DNA from: Nitrospira sp. CR1.3
Lineage (GTDB): Bacteria; Nitrospirota; Nitrospiria; Nitrospirales; Nitrospiraceae
DNA: 64,000 nt
Assembly: GCA_014055525.1 (NCBI GenBank)
Contig: WIAH01000004.1
Span: 62,001-126,000, forward strand
Direction: 5' to 3'
Shown: positions 43,720-52,423 of the stretch, in pieces
How positions within the stretch are numbered: the stretch's first letter is position 1
Layout of the letters: every line of letters begins with the position of its first letter
Translations under genes and position numbers: made by a program
Notes under the pieces: generated by a model
The model's input: the letters and a program-made list of their open reading frames with translations, nothing else
Told to the model about the DNA's origin: nothing
The model's database searches: none

Positions 43720-44895
43720 ATGAACTATCGATTTAGCGTCTGGACCCTGATTGTCGGCTCTCTGGTGACGCTTGCCGATACTAATGCAGGTGCGGCGACG
43801 ACTATACCCGGCAACTCGTGTAACACGATCTCCGCGCTTGAAGTAGCCGGCGGGATAAATACCACCAATCGCACCCTAAACATCATGGTGGGATTCGACA
43901 ACCCGACGGCATTCTATCGCATCACAGAGTTCACGACGGCAGAACGATACCCGGAGTCGCAGTTTAATCCCGAGGACGCGTTCAGGAAGAAAAACGTGCC
44001 GTGGCAGCCGGCCACGAACCCTATTCAGAACGTGAATTTCACCCTCACCGAACCTGGTTATGGAACCCACCATGTCTATATCCAAACGAAACGGTACCAA
44101 TCCGGCTGTATTTCTTCACCTCGCGCGGTGAGCGTCATTTTGGCTCCGGCCAGCGTTCAAACCTATGCACTGGGTGGCCAAGACCTGAATCGTTTCGTGG
44201 CTGAAGCGAAGCTGCGGGGTTATCAATTCACCAGTACGTTCACATTCCGTAAGAAAGACGGCTTCTGGAATGATTGTGGTCCGAACGAAATGAGGGAGCC
44301 GAAGAATCCTCGCCGTGGCCGCCGACAACTCGCACCAGAGATCCTGGATGAAAAGATCGAAGCGGACTTCGAGATCTTTTCCGGTCCCGATCTCAAACCT
44401 TTTTGGGAATTTCAGTACGCGCGTGCGCTCCATCCAGATCTGCCGGCGGTCGGATCGGGAGGAGGGATAGTGGGTGACGGAAACCTGCTTGCTTCGGAGA
44501 TCGGCGAAGGGAAACCGGCTTTGGAATTCACGAAATTCTCAGACATCAGCTGTCCTTACTGCACAGCACAGGTTGTGAAAAATCTTCATCGCCACCTCGG
44601 ATGGGCGCGTCTGATGTGGCGCACAGGGATTCCCAGTTCACCGGCTGATGATGAAAAACTGACCGTCTGCAAACGCAGAACGCAAGGGGAACCATGGCTC
44701 ATTCAACTGAGAATTCGAGGTCCTGCTGGGGAGGATCCCATCAATGCCTTGGGCGATTTGAGGGAAATGAGACCCCCGCAACTTCGTCTTATCCCTCCAC
44801 CCAAGCTCATCCTGCCGCGCGGAGTGGATGAAAAGGAAGGAACGGAAGGCAAGGGAACGGTAGACACAACGCCAGAAACGGAGAAGGCACCATGA
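43720..44895 (+). CDS. exported hypothetical protein with RGVDE tail
   Basis: A 391-residue protein; ATG 43720 follows AAGGAGACGAAA and opens a signal peptide (LIVGSLVTLADTNAGA), so the longer frame from 43585 is rejected. The body has an N-terminal beta domain (TLNIMVGFDNPTAFYRITEF), a middle region with FTFRKKDGFWNDCGPNEM, and a segment DISCPYCTAQVVKN with a CPYC pair. The C-terminus carries LPRGVDEKEGTEGKG (Arg codon 44818). No family recognised. Confidence 0.65.
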   Translation: MNYRFSVWTLIVGSLVTLADTNAGAATTIPGNSCNTISALEVAGGINTTNRTLNIMVGFDNPTAFYRITEFTTAERYPESQFNPEDAFRKKNVPWQPATNPIQNVNFTLTEPGYGTHHVYIQTKRYQSGCISSPRAVSVILAPASVQTYALGGQDLNRFVAEAKLRGYQFTSTFTFRKKDGFWNDCGPNEMREPKNPRRGRRQLAPEILDEKIEADFEIFSGPDLKPFWEFQYARALHPDLPAVGSGGGIVGDGNLLASEIGEGKPALEFTKFSDISCPYCTAQVVKNLHRHLGWARLMWRTGIPSSPADDEKLTVCKRRTQGEPWLIQLRIRGPAGEDPINALGDLREMRPPQLRLIPPPKLILPRGVDEKEGTEGKGTVDTTPETEKAP

Positions 44896-44923
44896 CGAGG
44901 CACCCACAAATGGAGGAGGAGAC

Positions 44924-46177
44924 ATGAGAGTATCATCGGCGGGGGTGTTCTGTATTCTCTTGGTCTTAGTGGCCTGGATTTCACCGGCGCTGGCGACAGC
45001 TCCGACTCCGGTACGGCCGCTCACCAATGGCATCCCTGGCGTTCCCGGGAGCGACGCGATCTCACCCGGCGACGGAGCGATGGTCTCGTTTACTCACGTT
45101 GCAGGGGCGACATTCTACCGCATTTGTCTCGCAGATCCAGGAGGCGCTTGTTTCAATGGGAATCCTCTGGTATCGGTTAACCAACGCGTACAGGGCCCAC
45201 CCCTCACGCAAGGTCTAACAATCTCATTCATCGTCACTGGTTTGGAGGCCAGGATCGGCCAATCGATCGACTGGAGAGTCAGGGCATGTACAGGCCAAAC
45301 TGCTACTACTGCACAATGCCAGGAATTGTCCGAAAACCAAACAGTCATCGTGCTCCTGCCTCCAGCGGTCATACCGGAGAATGTGTCACAGATAATTCCA
45401 GTCAATCAGAGCGTGACCTTTCAATGGACAAATCATCCCCTTGCAAACGCACCCCCGCAACTCATTGTCTTGCCGGATTGGACTAATACAAGGCTACAAC
45501 CAATCTTCACCAGTGCGAACCCGACGACGGTAGTTGCGCCAGGCCTCAGCATCGCGCTACAGCCAAATACCACAAGCCATACGATCACGTTATCTGATGC
45601 TTTGAAACCGGCGATCAAGTGGGCTGTCGCCAATTGCAGAAACTATCCTAATAAGGGCCGCCGCTGCAGCCAGTTGCTCACCCCATGGAAAAAAATGCGG
45701 GTGGCCAACATCTTTATGTTCCAGCTTGCGTTCACTTTCAACGAAAGACGCTGCCAGAGCTGTCATGCCGCGGCGGCGACGAACTTCCAGATTGGAGCGA
45801 TCCCAGGTTTGCCGGCCAATCATGCCGCGGTCAACGCCACGATGAACAATCAGTCCACACAGAATAACCAAGGGTGCCGCTCCTGCCATACCGATGCGCT
45901 CTTGCCCACTCTAGGAAATATCAATCCGGGATGGCATGCACCGCCGGCGTCCATGGATTTTCGCGGCAAAAGTATCGGGCAGCTTTGCCAGATGGCAAGA
46001 GCGCCCGGGTCCCCTTCGGCGGTTTTTCGCCACCTCATGAATGACAAGTTGATTCTTTGGGCAGTCGGTGACGGCAGGGTACCTAATGGCACCACGCTTT
46101 CGTTAGCTTCACCCAGTTCGATCGAAGAGTGGAGGCACGCGGTCGTCCTTTGGATCGAGGCCGGTATGCCCTGCTGA
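44924..46177 (+). CDS. exported dihaem-c-like protein (paralogue 1)
   Basis: A 417-residue protein with GGAGGAGGAG upstream and signal peptide LLVLVAWISPALA. Two Ig-like beta domains (PVRPLTNGIPGVPGSDAI; NQSVTFQWTNHP) occupy residues 25-240. The C-terminal part has two haem-c motifs, CQSCH from C277 and CRSCH from C318, and the block TLGNINPGWHAPPASMDF whose His could be a haem ligand. It closely resembles the product at 59990. It probably is a periplasmic or surface c-type cytochrome joined to an adhesion-like module; its partner is unknown. Confidence 0.8.
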   Translation: MRVSSAGVFCILLVLVAWISPALATAPTPVRPLTNGIPGVPGSDAISPGDGAMVSFTHVAGATFYRICLADPGGACFNGNPLVSVNQRVQGPPLTQGLTISFIVTGLEARIGQSIDWRVRACTGQTATTAQCQELSENQTVIVLLPPAVIPENVSQIIPVNQSVTFQWTNHPLANAPPQLIVLPDWTNTRLQPIFTSANPTTVVAPGLSIALQPNTTSHTITLSDALKPAIKWAVANCRNYPNKGRRCSQLLTPWKKMRVANIFMFQLAFTFNERRCQSCHAAAATNFQIGAIPGLPANHAAVNATMNNQSTQNNQGCRSCHTDALLPTLGNINPGWHAPPASMDFRGKSIGQLCQMARAPGSPSAVFRHLMNDKLILWAVGDGRVPNGTTLSLASPSSIEEWRHAVVLWIEAGMPC

Positions 46178-46382
46178 ATTGTTTGGGCAAGATGTGTCGC
46201 CAGGCGAGATTGCGACTTGGCAGAGCGTCTGGTAGACGTGGTGGTTTGCTACTTCGAAAGCATGCGATTGAAGAGGAGGTATTTCAAATACGGAACGTAA
46301 GGTCATTCGTGAAGGTTTGTCCACGTCAAGACAGACGCACAAGAGTTCGAGTAACGTGGGTAACGATTGAGAGGGGACCATC

Positions 46383-46763
46383 ATGATCCGAAGGAATAGA
46401 CTTCTGAGCGCTTGGCTGCTCATCGGCTGGTTGCTCGCTGTTCCGGCGGTCGGGCTTGCCCAGCCGACCCCTCCACCGCCCGGCACGTTTCAGAAGTGGC
46501 CGGCAACGCCGGAACCGCCGGAGCAGAAAGCCGAGCGGCAACAGGTTGAACAGGCCGCAGCGAGCATCAATCAAGGCCGCCTGGCGCCCCAGCAGAAACG
46601 CCAGATGTTGTTGAACCATCCGAACGGGAGCGTCCGGGCGAAAGCGCAGGAGGCCCTGCGAGCAAGACAACAGCCGCGCAGCAGCCTTGATCAGCCCGGA
46701 CCGGTAGCCGCTCTATTGAGGCGTTTTAGAGACTCTCGAGGACTTGCATGGTCCATTCCGTGA
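46383..46763 (+). CDS. small exported Pro/Gln-rich protein
   Basis: A 126-residue protein with GAGGGGACC before ATG 46383 and signal peptide LIGWLLAVPAVGLAQ. The mature part is Pro-rich, then helical (EQKAERQQVEQAAASINQG; LAPQQKRQMLLNHPNGSVRA), and has no cysteines. Its last residues (WSIP) and stop lie in the intergenic repeat at 46752, so the end of the gene is shared with the repeat. Confidence 0.6.
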   Translation: MIRRNRLLSAWLLIGWLLAVPAVGLAQPTPPPPGTFQKWPATPEPPEQKAERQQVEQAAASINQGRLAPQQKRQMLLNHPNGSVRAKAQEALRARQQPRSSLDQPGPVAALLRRFRDSRGLAWSIP

Positions 46764-46881
46764 TTGACCGGACGGCTCTTTCTCGCATATCCTGCCCTCC
46801 CCGCGCAGGCGGATAGATCGACCTGCGGCCAGGTCGCGCTGCTCTTCGATATGGAGGGATGACATGAAAGTCACACCGTCC
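46752..46881. repeat. intergenic repeat copy 1 (130 bp)
   Basis: Bases 46752-46802 match 48441-48491 at 50 of 51 positions (TCCATTCCGTGATTGACCG and following). After a diverged middle, the match resumes at AGGTCG..CTGCTC....ATGGAGGGATG at nearly the same distance. The repeat includes the stop codon of the gene at 46383. The remaining bases to 47057 contain no supported gene. Confidence 0.65.
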
Positions 46882-47057
46882 ATTGAATTACCATTCCCCG
46901 TTCTTACCTCCTCAATTCGTCTATCGAACCAATTGCTGGGTGCAAGCGACGTACGTCATAGAGCTCCTTGGCCGTGCCCGGTCAATTGGTGAGCAGCGGT
47001 GACGGTGGCCACGCAAGCTGAATTCACAGCGGAGCGATCGTAGAGGAGGGACGAAAT

Positions 47058-48293
47058 ATGGCACGACACATCACCTTCCGAACAAATCGTTGTGTAATCG
47101 CCATTGGGTTGGCACTGTCAGGCTGTAGCACGGCTGATGTTCGGGAAGCCTCCACCACGGTCACTAATGTCACCGAGCAAGATGCAGGACCTGTTCCCTT
47201 TCAGAAGATTGTCGAGTTCGACAAGACAGTGCATTTCCAATCTTCTGATGGGAAGGACATCGTTCTTGCCCCAGGCGGCTATACCGTTGAGGTTGCAGAG
47301 GCAGGCTTACTTCTAACGTCGACGGACAAGGAAGGCTCTGAGGGGGTGGTCGTCCGAGCGCAGCCTGCTACCCATCAGGAAAACGTGGAGGCTCCCGAAC
47401 CTGTAGCGGTCAGCGGCGGCGAAGATCAGCAGGTGGTGATGATGGTTATGCCCGGCGGCAAGGCTCTGCAAGCGATCGGCACACACAGCGGAGTTCAGTC
47501 TCGGGGGATGCAGCTGCAAGCCGCGCCCGCCAACCGTCCCACCCTTCAATATATCCCCAAGATCATAGGAATTTTCACAACCCCACAGCTGGCGGCACTC
47601 TCGCCCGGAGGGACCTTGTACATCAAGGGAGACCATTTTGGCGCATCGAAGGGCAAGATCACACTCAAGCTAGTTGTGCCGATTCCACACAATATCGACC
47701 TATCCATAGAGGAGTGGAGTGACGACAAGATCAAGGCGACCGTCCCCGGGGGTATTTCAGGAGTCATGGACCATCCCGCGACATTTCAACTGCAGGCATC
47801 GACCGGTGTCTACAGTTCGGCATGGCAAGTCCCCTTCTATGCTAACCGGACAACCAAGGTGCTCGCGCCAAATGATCCGGCCGTCAAGGTGCTTCACTGT
47901 TCGACCGGAGGAGATTACAACGTGTGTAACGGGTTGAACACGAGCACCGGTGGAAGCTGTTTCGCCCAGAGTATTGCGCCGGTCTATAAGAATTCCACGC
48001 TGTATGCCCAGCACGTCAATTGCGACGTGGCCGTGGATTGGGATAAGGGCAAAGATCGCTATGACGTGACCCTCAAGAATGGCTGGGTGTTCGCAACAGT
48101 GGAATACTTCCACGACCAAAGTTCTCCCAGCGAGAAGATTCACTCTCCGGATTACTATAATCTCCGAACGGGTCTTCCTGGCGCGACCTCGTGGAAGCCG
48201 GAAATCGGTTGGGAGGTGAGTCCCGGACCTGATGAGCTCATCTATGCCTATCGACTTACAATCAAAGGTCCCAAGGGCGTACCGCACTACTAG
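47058..48293 (+). CDS. lipoprotein of the PVPFQK/SGV family (paralogue 1)
   Basis: A 411-residue protein; GAGGAGGG precedes ATG 47058 and a lipoprotein signal ends at ALSGC. Residues 40-150 form a domain beginning QDAGPVPFQKIVEFDKTVHF and ending GTHSGVQSRGM, shared with the products at 57367 and 41562. An IPT/TIG-like beta domain follows (SPGGTLYIKGDHFGASKGKI), then a Cys-containing C-terminal domain ending GWEVSPGPDELIYAYRLTIK. It is likely anchored at the outer membrane; function unknown. Confidence 0.75.
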   Translation: MARHITFRTNRCVIAIGLALSGCSTADVREASTTVTNVTEQDAGPVPFQKIVEFDKTVHFQSSDGKDIVLAPGGYTVEVAEAGLLLTSTDKEGSEGVVVRAQPATHQENVEAPEPVAVSGGEDQQVVMMVMPGGKALQAIGTHSGVQSRGMQLQAAPANRPTLQYIPKIIGIFTTPQLAALSPGGTLYIKGDHFGASKGKITLKLVVPIPHNIDLSIEEWSDDKIKATVPGGISGVMDHPATFQLQASTGVYSSAWQVPFYANRTTKVLAPNDPAVKVLHCSTGGDYNVCNGLNTSTGGSCFAQSIAPVYKNSTLYAQHVNCDVAVDWDKGKDRYDVTLKNGWVFATVEYFHDQSSPSEKIHSPDYYNLRTGLPGATSWKPEIGWEVSPGPDELIYAYRLTIKGPKGVPHY

Positions 48294-48688
48294 GGGCTGT
48301 TAGAGGAGCAATGTGTGTGCCTGACAATGTGGCCCGCCCCATTGCCAGTAGGCTCCACCGCGAATTTTGGTTGCGACCATAGGCACCCAAGGGCTGTCAG
48401 GAACACTTCTCCCTCTGTGCAGGGAAAATAGCTGGTATTTTCCATTCCGTGATTGACCGGGCGGCTCTTTCTCGCATATCCTGCCCTCCCCTAACACTTG
48501 TCTCACTCGTTGTTCGACAGGTCGAGCTGCTCGGCGGCATGGAGGGATGCCTTGAGAGTCAGACGATCCAACGAACCGTCCGTCTTTGCCTTCCCGGCAT
48601 GTCCCCAGCCTTTGAACCTCCCGGAGCGTCCCTTCGACTCACTCCATAGACTCGATCAGACATCTCAGATCACCTTGAGGAATTGTTG
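48294..48688. other. intergenic region with repeat and possible gene remnant
   Basis: No intact gene is supported. The stretch 48441-48570 is a second copy of the 46752 repeat; its first bases (TTTTCCATTCCGTGA) can encode the end of a lost relative of the 46383 protein (FSIP then stop). The sequence upstream of 48441 shows nothing I recognise. Confidence 0.45.
48441..48570. repeat. intergenic repeat copy 2 (130 bp)
   Basis: Second copy of the repeat described at 46752-46881, with one mismatch in the first 51 bases. It lies about 120 bp upstream of the next gene start, which would also suit a shared leader or promoter region. Confidence 0.65.
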
Positions 48689-49021
48689 ATGCGGATAGCA
48701 CTGACGGTCGCCATCAGTCTTGGTATTGTCAGTGGACTTTCCATGGCCCATGCGATAGAGAGTTCTATCAAACCCAGGGTGTCGGCAACGCAAGAGCCGT
48801 TCGCCCATGACTCTCGTGCATCGTCAGAAACATCCCATTCATCTGTTGATCGGCCGAAGGTCCTATACCAAAGCACAGATCCCGATTGCGAGGGGAAGGG
48901 TCCCTCGAGCCGCCACGTCACGACTCTGCTGAGCAAATTCGCTCATTCATCCAGTAAGGCTGGTGACGCGCAATGTACAGAGTTCTCAACTTCCGATCAT
49001 CCGGTAGAGGAGACTCATTGA
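48689..49021 (+). CDS. small exported Ser/His-rich protein
   Basis: A 110-residue protein with TTGAGGAA upstream and signal peptide LTVAISLGIVSGLSMAHA. The mature part is hydrophilic, rich in Ser, His and Asp, with two cysteines. Its stop TGA shares a base with the ATG of the DsbA-like gene at 49021, so the two are coupled. No family recognised. Confidence 0.55.
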   Translation: MRIALTVAISLGIVSGLSMAHAIESSIKPRVSATQEPFAHDSRASSETSHSSVDRPKVLYQSTDPDCEGKGPSSRHVTTLLSKFAHSSSKAGDAQCTEFSTSDHPVEETH

Positions 49022-49767
49022 TGAAGGCACTGCTCGGCAAAGTCGATCTCGCTTCAGTCGCAATTCACTTCCCGCTGTTTCTTGCATTGGTTTCCGTCAC
49101 TGGATGCGCGGGACCACAGGCAATGACGGATCAAGCCATCGAACAGTACATCCGCGCGCATCCGGAAGTGATCGAGCAATCATTGCAGGCGTTGGAGGCC
49201 AAACGGGAAGCAGAGGAAAAGGCGCGCCAAAAGGTGGCCATCGGCCAACGTCAGAAAGACCTCTTGCATGATCCGAATTCGCCTGTGAGCGGGAATCGCA
49301 ATGGCGACGTCACCCTCGTCGAGTTCTTCGACTATCGCTGCGGCTTCTGCAAACGAGCGGCCGGCGCGGTCACCCAACTGCAGAATGAAGATTCTCGTGT
49401 GCGCGTTGTGTACAAGGACTTTCCGATCCTGGGTGAGCCGTCCGAACTGGCCGCCAAAGCCGCGCTTGCTTCCAACAGGCAAGGGAAACATCAGGCATTT
49501 CATGAGGCGTTGCTGGCATCCAAGGGAGAGATGACAAAAGAGAGCATTTTAGCGATCGCAGGCGATGTCGGTCTCGATACCGCGCGTCTCGAAAGCGACA
49601 TGGCGAATCCGGAATGGCAGACCGTCATCGATCGTAATCGCGCCTTGGCCAAGGACCTCGGCATCTCGGGGACGCCTGGCTTCATCGTCGGCACGGAGTT
49701 GGTGCCGGGAGCGCTGGATGTCAACGGTCTCAAGGACTTGATCGCGCGGGCGGGAGCGAAGAAGTAA
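49021..49767 (+). CDS. DsbA/Com1-like thiol-disulfide lipoprotein
   Basis: A 248-residue protein; ATG 49021 follows GAGGAGAC and opens a lipoprotein signal ending VTGC. A helical linker (DQAIEQYIRAHPEVIEQSLQ) precedes a thioredoxin-fold DsbA domain with the redox centre CGFC (C107, C110) in VEFFDYRCGFCKR and the cis-Pro loop GTPGF. It likely forms or isomerises disulfides in exported proteins, which fits the many Cys-rich exported neighbours. A remnant of a second copy lies just downstream. Confidence 0.88.
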   Translation: MKALLGKVDLASVAIHFPLFLALVSVTGCAGPQAMTDQAIEQYIRAHPEVIEQSLQALEAKREAEEKARQKVAIGQRQKDLLHDPNSPVSGNRNGDVTLVEFFDYRCGFCKRAAGAVTQLQNEDSRVRVVYKDFPILGEPSELAAKAALASNRQGKHQAFHEALLASKGEMTKESILAIAGDVGLDTARLESDMANPEWQTVIDRNRALAKDLGISGTPGFIVGTELVPGALDVNGLKDLIARAGAKK

Positions 49768-49800
49768 ATGCGGAGTCTCACTCGATGATGCGGGAGGAAG

Positions 49801-49820
49801 AAATGGGGACATTCTGAATT
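49801..49820 (+). repeat. half copy of the GGGGACATTCT REP element
   Basis: AAATGGGGACATTCTGAATT matches the left arm of the 74-bp palindromes at 57127, 59287 and 61945, but the right arm is absent. It borders the DsbA-like gene remnant. Confidence 0.6.
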
Positions 49821-49826
49821 GTTTTT

Positions 49827-49871
49827 GACATCTCCGGCACGCCGGGTTTCATTGTCGGCACTGAGCGCGTG
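49827..49871 (+). pseudogene. remnant of a second DsbA-like gene
   Basis: In frame from 49827 the bases encode DISGTPGFIVGTERV, nearly identical to the cis-Pro loop of the adjacent gene (ISGTPGFIVGTELV), but no upstream domain or start exists. It is the leftover of a duplicated copy, cut at its 5' side by the REP half element. The rest of the interval 49872-50151 has no supported gene. Confidence 0.65.
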
Positions 49872-50014
49872 TCAGGGTGTTCGATCAAGATGGACCGAAG
49901 AAACCGATTGCACAAACGGACCAACTACTACCGGATGAACCTCGGAGGGGATCGCATCGACCCAATAGATAGCGAAATCAAAGGGAGCTGACCCTGCATC
50001 TCAAAGGTCGGACG

Positions 50015-50042
50015 GGAAAAACACAGGGGTCTGACCCCTCAT
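50015..50042. repeat. AGGGGTC palindrome repeat, copy 1
   Basis: GGAAAAACACAGGGGTCTGACCCCTCAT contains the perfect palindrome AGGGGTC-T-GACCCCT (50025-50039), a typical REP-type signature. A degenerate copy at 50480-50507 matches at 25 of 28 bases. Confidence 0.55.
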
Positions 50043-50151
50043 AGCATGAGCAAGTAAGGGAGGGCGGCCGTGACATCAACAGGGACCCAAAGCAGGCAAC
50101 ACTCACGTTAACCAGCGGGGAGTTAACCCGCCATTCACTGGAGGTGCATTG

Positions 50152-50463
50152 ATGGGCAGCAAACTTCAAAAAGTCGGCGTGATGATGGTCCTGCTCTTGG
50201 GGCTGACGTTCAGCTCTGGACCAAGCGGGGTCTCGGCGGACGAGCAGAAGAAGGAAGGCGCCGGCGACGTGAAGGAACGTGCCGTGCCCCGCCAGACCCC
50301 TGGCGCGTATGTAGGCTCCTGCCAATGCTATAACGGCAGGGGCACTTGTAAAGAAGGTACACCGAAGGGCACCTGTGTGAAAGGAGATAGACAACCCTGT
50401 AGCGGTAAGTGCGAGATGAGCAAGCCTTCAAGTCTCGGTGGAGGGAGTATCACAATCAAGTAG
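50152..50463 (+). CDS. small exported Cys-rich protein with ERAVP motif
   Basis: A 103-residue protein; ATG 50152 follows GGAGG and opens a signal peptide (MMVLLLGLTFSSGPSGVSA). After an acidic linker comes VKERAVPRQT (Arg codon 50278), then a six-cysteine module GSCQCYNGRGTCKEG...CSGKCEM, likely with three disulfides. The same module forms the C-terminal part of the 54954 product. Function unknown; it resembles small secreted knots in size and cysteine spacing. Confidence 0.65.
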   Translation: MGSKLQKVGVMMVLLLGLTFSSGPSGVSADEQKKEGAGDVKERAVPRQTPGAYVGSCQCYNGRGTCKEGTPKGTCVKGDRQPCSGKCEMSKPSSLGGGSITIK

Positions 50464-50479
50464 TAACGTGAAGGAGGAT

Positions 50480-50507
50480 GGAAAAACACAGGAGTCTGCC
50501 CACTCAT
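50480..50507. repeat. AGGGGTC palindrome repeat, degenerate copy 2
   Basis: GGAAAAACACAGGAGTCTGCCCACTCAT differs from the copy at 50015 at three positions that disrupt the palindrome. It lies just after the stop of the 50152 gene. Confidence 0.45.
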
Positions 50508-50629
50508 ATTGAAGGACGAACGATGGAGGCTCCTATGGTCATCGGTTCGTGTCGGTCGGGACCGTGATGAGATGTCTTGGCATGACAGAATAGTGCATGA
50601 CCGACAACGAATTGATGAGGAGACGAAAG

Positions 50630-51094
50630 ATGAACCTCACGGAAAGACAGGCGTCGTATCATCGGACAGGATTGGCCTCCTTCTTGGTGCTCCTCGCGAC
50701 GGTTGTGGCGGTGGAGGCCGAGAGCGCACCGAGGCGGCCGTCGAACACTGCAGAGGCTTGTTCCCTGTCAGGGGAAAAGCTTGACGAACTCAGAGCCAAG
50801 AATCCCGGCGCCATGAATGCTTGTGGTGATCTGGCAAATCGTGCCGCGAAAGAAGGTCGATCGTTCTCCTTCATGTGCGATGGAAACAGCGTGTCCTGCT
50901 GCGACGATAAGCAATGCATCAGCGTGGCGACGATGAAGGCCAGAATCCCCGGCGGTCTAAGGCCTGATCAGCTGCCCACCCTCCAGCAAACACCGACGGC
51001 ACCCGGCGGAATGCGTGCGCCGACTACGGGCACAATCACGCCCCGCGGCGTCGAGGGCGAGATACCTACGGCTTCGGAGCAAGAGGGCAAATAG
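50630..51094 (+). CDS. small exported Cys-rich protein with PRGVEGE tail
   Basis: A 154-residue protein; ATG 50630 follows AGGAGACGAAAG, the same leader seen at 43711. The signal peptide ends near VVAVEAESA. The mature domain has six cysteines, including FMCDGNSVSCCDDKQC. A Pro/Thr-rich linker leads to ITPRGVEGEIP (Arg codon 51044) and a short acidic end. Family unknown. Confidence 0.65.
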   Translation: MNLTERQASYHRTGLASFLVLLATVVAVEAESAPRRPSNTAEACSLSGEKLDELRAKNPGAMNACGDLANRAAKEGRSFSFMCDGNSVSCCDDKQCISVATMKARIPGGLRPDQLPTLQQTPTAPGGMRAPTTGTITPRGVEGEIPTASEQEGK

Positions 51095-51167
51095 AGGTGG
51101 CGGTGATCGCGCGGGCGGGAAACGGCAAGTGACGGACAGCTTGGGAAAGAGAAGGAGGAAATATCAG

Positions 51168-52229
51168 ATGCAATTCCTCGTTCATGTTAGCCGCCTCACT
51201 CTTCCGATCTGCGCGTTCTTCACGCTCCAATTAGGAGAGTTCTTTCTGGTCTTTGCCCAGTTTCGGGACCCGATAGGCCCCTACCCTGCACCACAAGCGG
51301 TGGAAGGTTCTAATGTTGCGCAGGGAGCCGATCCGAGCGAGATCCAGTCGCGCGGCGTGCCGTCAGCGACGCAAACGACCGGTGAGCAAGAACCGCTGTC
51401 GCCGGCCACGGCACCCCCGAAGCAGGAAGAGTCAATCCCTTCGGCAGAGAGGAGCGACATTCAGGAACGGGGACTACTACCATCGAAGCTGTCGCCAGGA
51501 GCAGTCCAGGGAGGCACTCTCATGCCTTTGCCGCGCTACACTGCTCCCACGCCCAGCCTCAATTTCGTCGCCAACGCGATTCAGCTATCCTTCCCCGCGA
51601 CCAACACGGTCGACCTCCGGGTGCCCGCAAATCCGGCCATCACAGTTCCGGTCGAGATCAGCGTCGCCTACAGTACCTCTGGACGGCGTCTTACAGAGAC
51701 CTACAAACCCACGACCGGCATCCAAATTCGGTACGCGGACGACTTGAGAGACGGGCTGTCCAGGCTGATGCGCCTCGATATCGCCCTTCGGGAACTCATT
51801 CCAAACGGAAAGTCCTTCACGTTTAGCACTGAATTCACGATGACACCGCGCTTCAATGTCACTGTCACACCTCTCAAATTCTTCTTGTATGCCGACTGCG
51901 ATACAGTAGGAAAAAGTGACATCCATTTATATTGGGCCTCACCTGACGGACGAGATCATACGAAAGAGTTTAAGCTAAGTGGCGGACAGACGCGAGAAAT
52001 CGCGGAGTTCGGATGGACCGCTCGCAATGTTGGCCTCGCAAATCTGTTCGAGCCTGGCATGAGGTTCAACGAGAAAGATCCTATAGGTCAATTTATACCT
52101 GGTGGGATTACGTTGACCAGAAAGCTCACTCCGCCAACGATCAAAGATTTCAATTATATCGTGCATGAAGACTACGACAAATTTTGTAAAGCGAGAGTCA
52201 CCTATCGGATCGTGCTTACTCTGCTGTGA
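51168..52229 (+). CDS. exported beta-rich protein with two RG motifs
   Basis: A 353-residue protein; ATG 51168 follows GAAGGAGG. A hydrophobic signal (LTLPICAFFTLQLGEFFLVFA) leads to a Pro/Glu-rich linker carrying IQSRGVPSA (Arg codon 51351) and IQERGLLPS (51478). The C-terminal 240 residues form an all-beta domain (NTVDLRVPANPAITVPVEIS; FSTEFTMTPRFNVTVTPLKF) with no recognised family. It is the only member with two motif copies in one linker. Confidence 0.65.
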   Translation: MQFLVHVSRLTLPICAFFTLQLGEFFLVFAQFRDPIGPYPAPQAVEGSNVAQGADPSEIQSRGVPSATQTTGEQEPLSPATAPPKQEESIPSAERSDIQERGLLPSKLSPGAVQGGTLMPLPRYTAPTPSLNFVANAIQLSFPATNTVDLRVPANPAITVPVEISVAYSTSGRRLTETYKPTTGIQIRYADDLRDGLSRLMRLDIALRELIPNGKSFTFSTEFTMTPRFNVTVTPLKFFLYADCDTVGKSDIHLYWASPDGRDHTKEFKLSGGQTREIAEFGWTARNVGLANLFEPGMRFNEKDPIGQFIPGGITLTRKLTPPTIKDFNYIVHEDYDKFCKARVTYRIVLTLL

Positions 52230-52309
52230 GTTTTGCTTAAGCGGAACGGTTCGATCATAGGATGGAGAAAAATGTGTTCCAGGAACCTTCACTTCAACTC
52301 CGAGAGTGA

Positions 52310-52357
52310 GGTATCGAGGGCGAGCAGCCGACTTCTTCAGAGAAGGAAGACAAGTGA
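52310..52357 (+). pseudogene. orphan RGVEGE-type tail remnant
   Basis: In frame, bases 52310-52357 encode GIEGEQPTSSEKEDK and a stop, matching the C-terminal end of the next protein (GVEGEQPMPSEKEGK). No matching body precedes it, so this is the 3' leftover of a deleted paralogue in tandem with the 52424 gene. Confidence 0.6.
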
Positions 52358-52423
52358 GGCCATCTGTTCGTACACACACAACTCACCAGGAGAATCGAAC
52401 CCACAATCACAAGGAGGAGAGCG

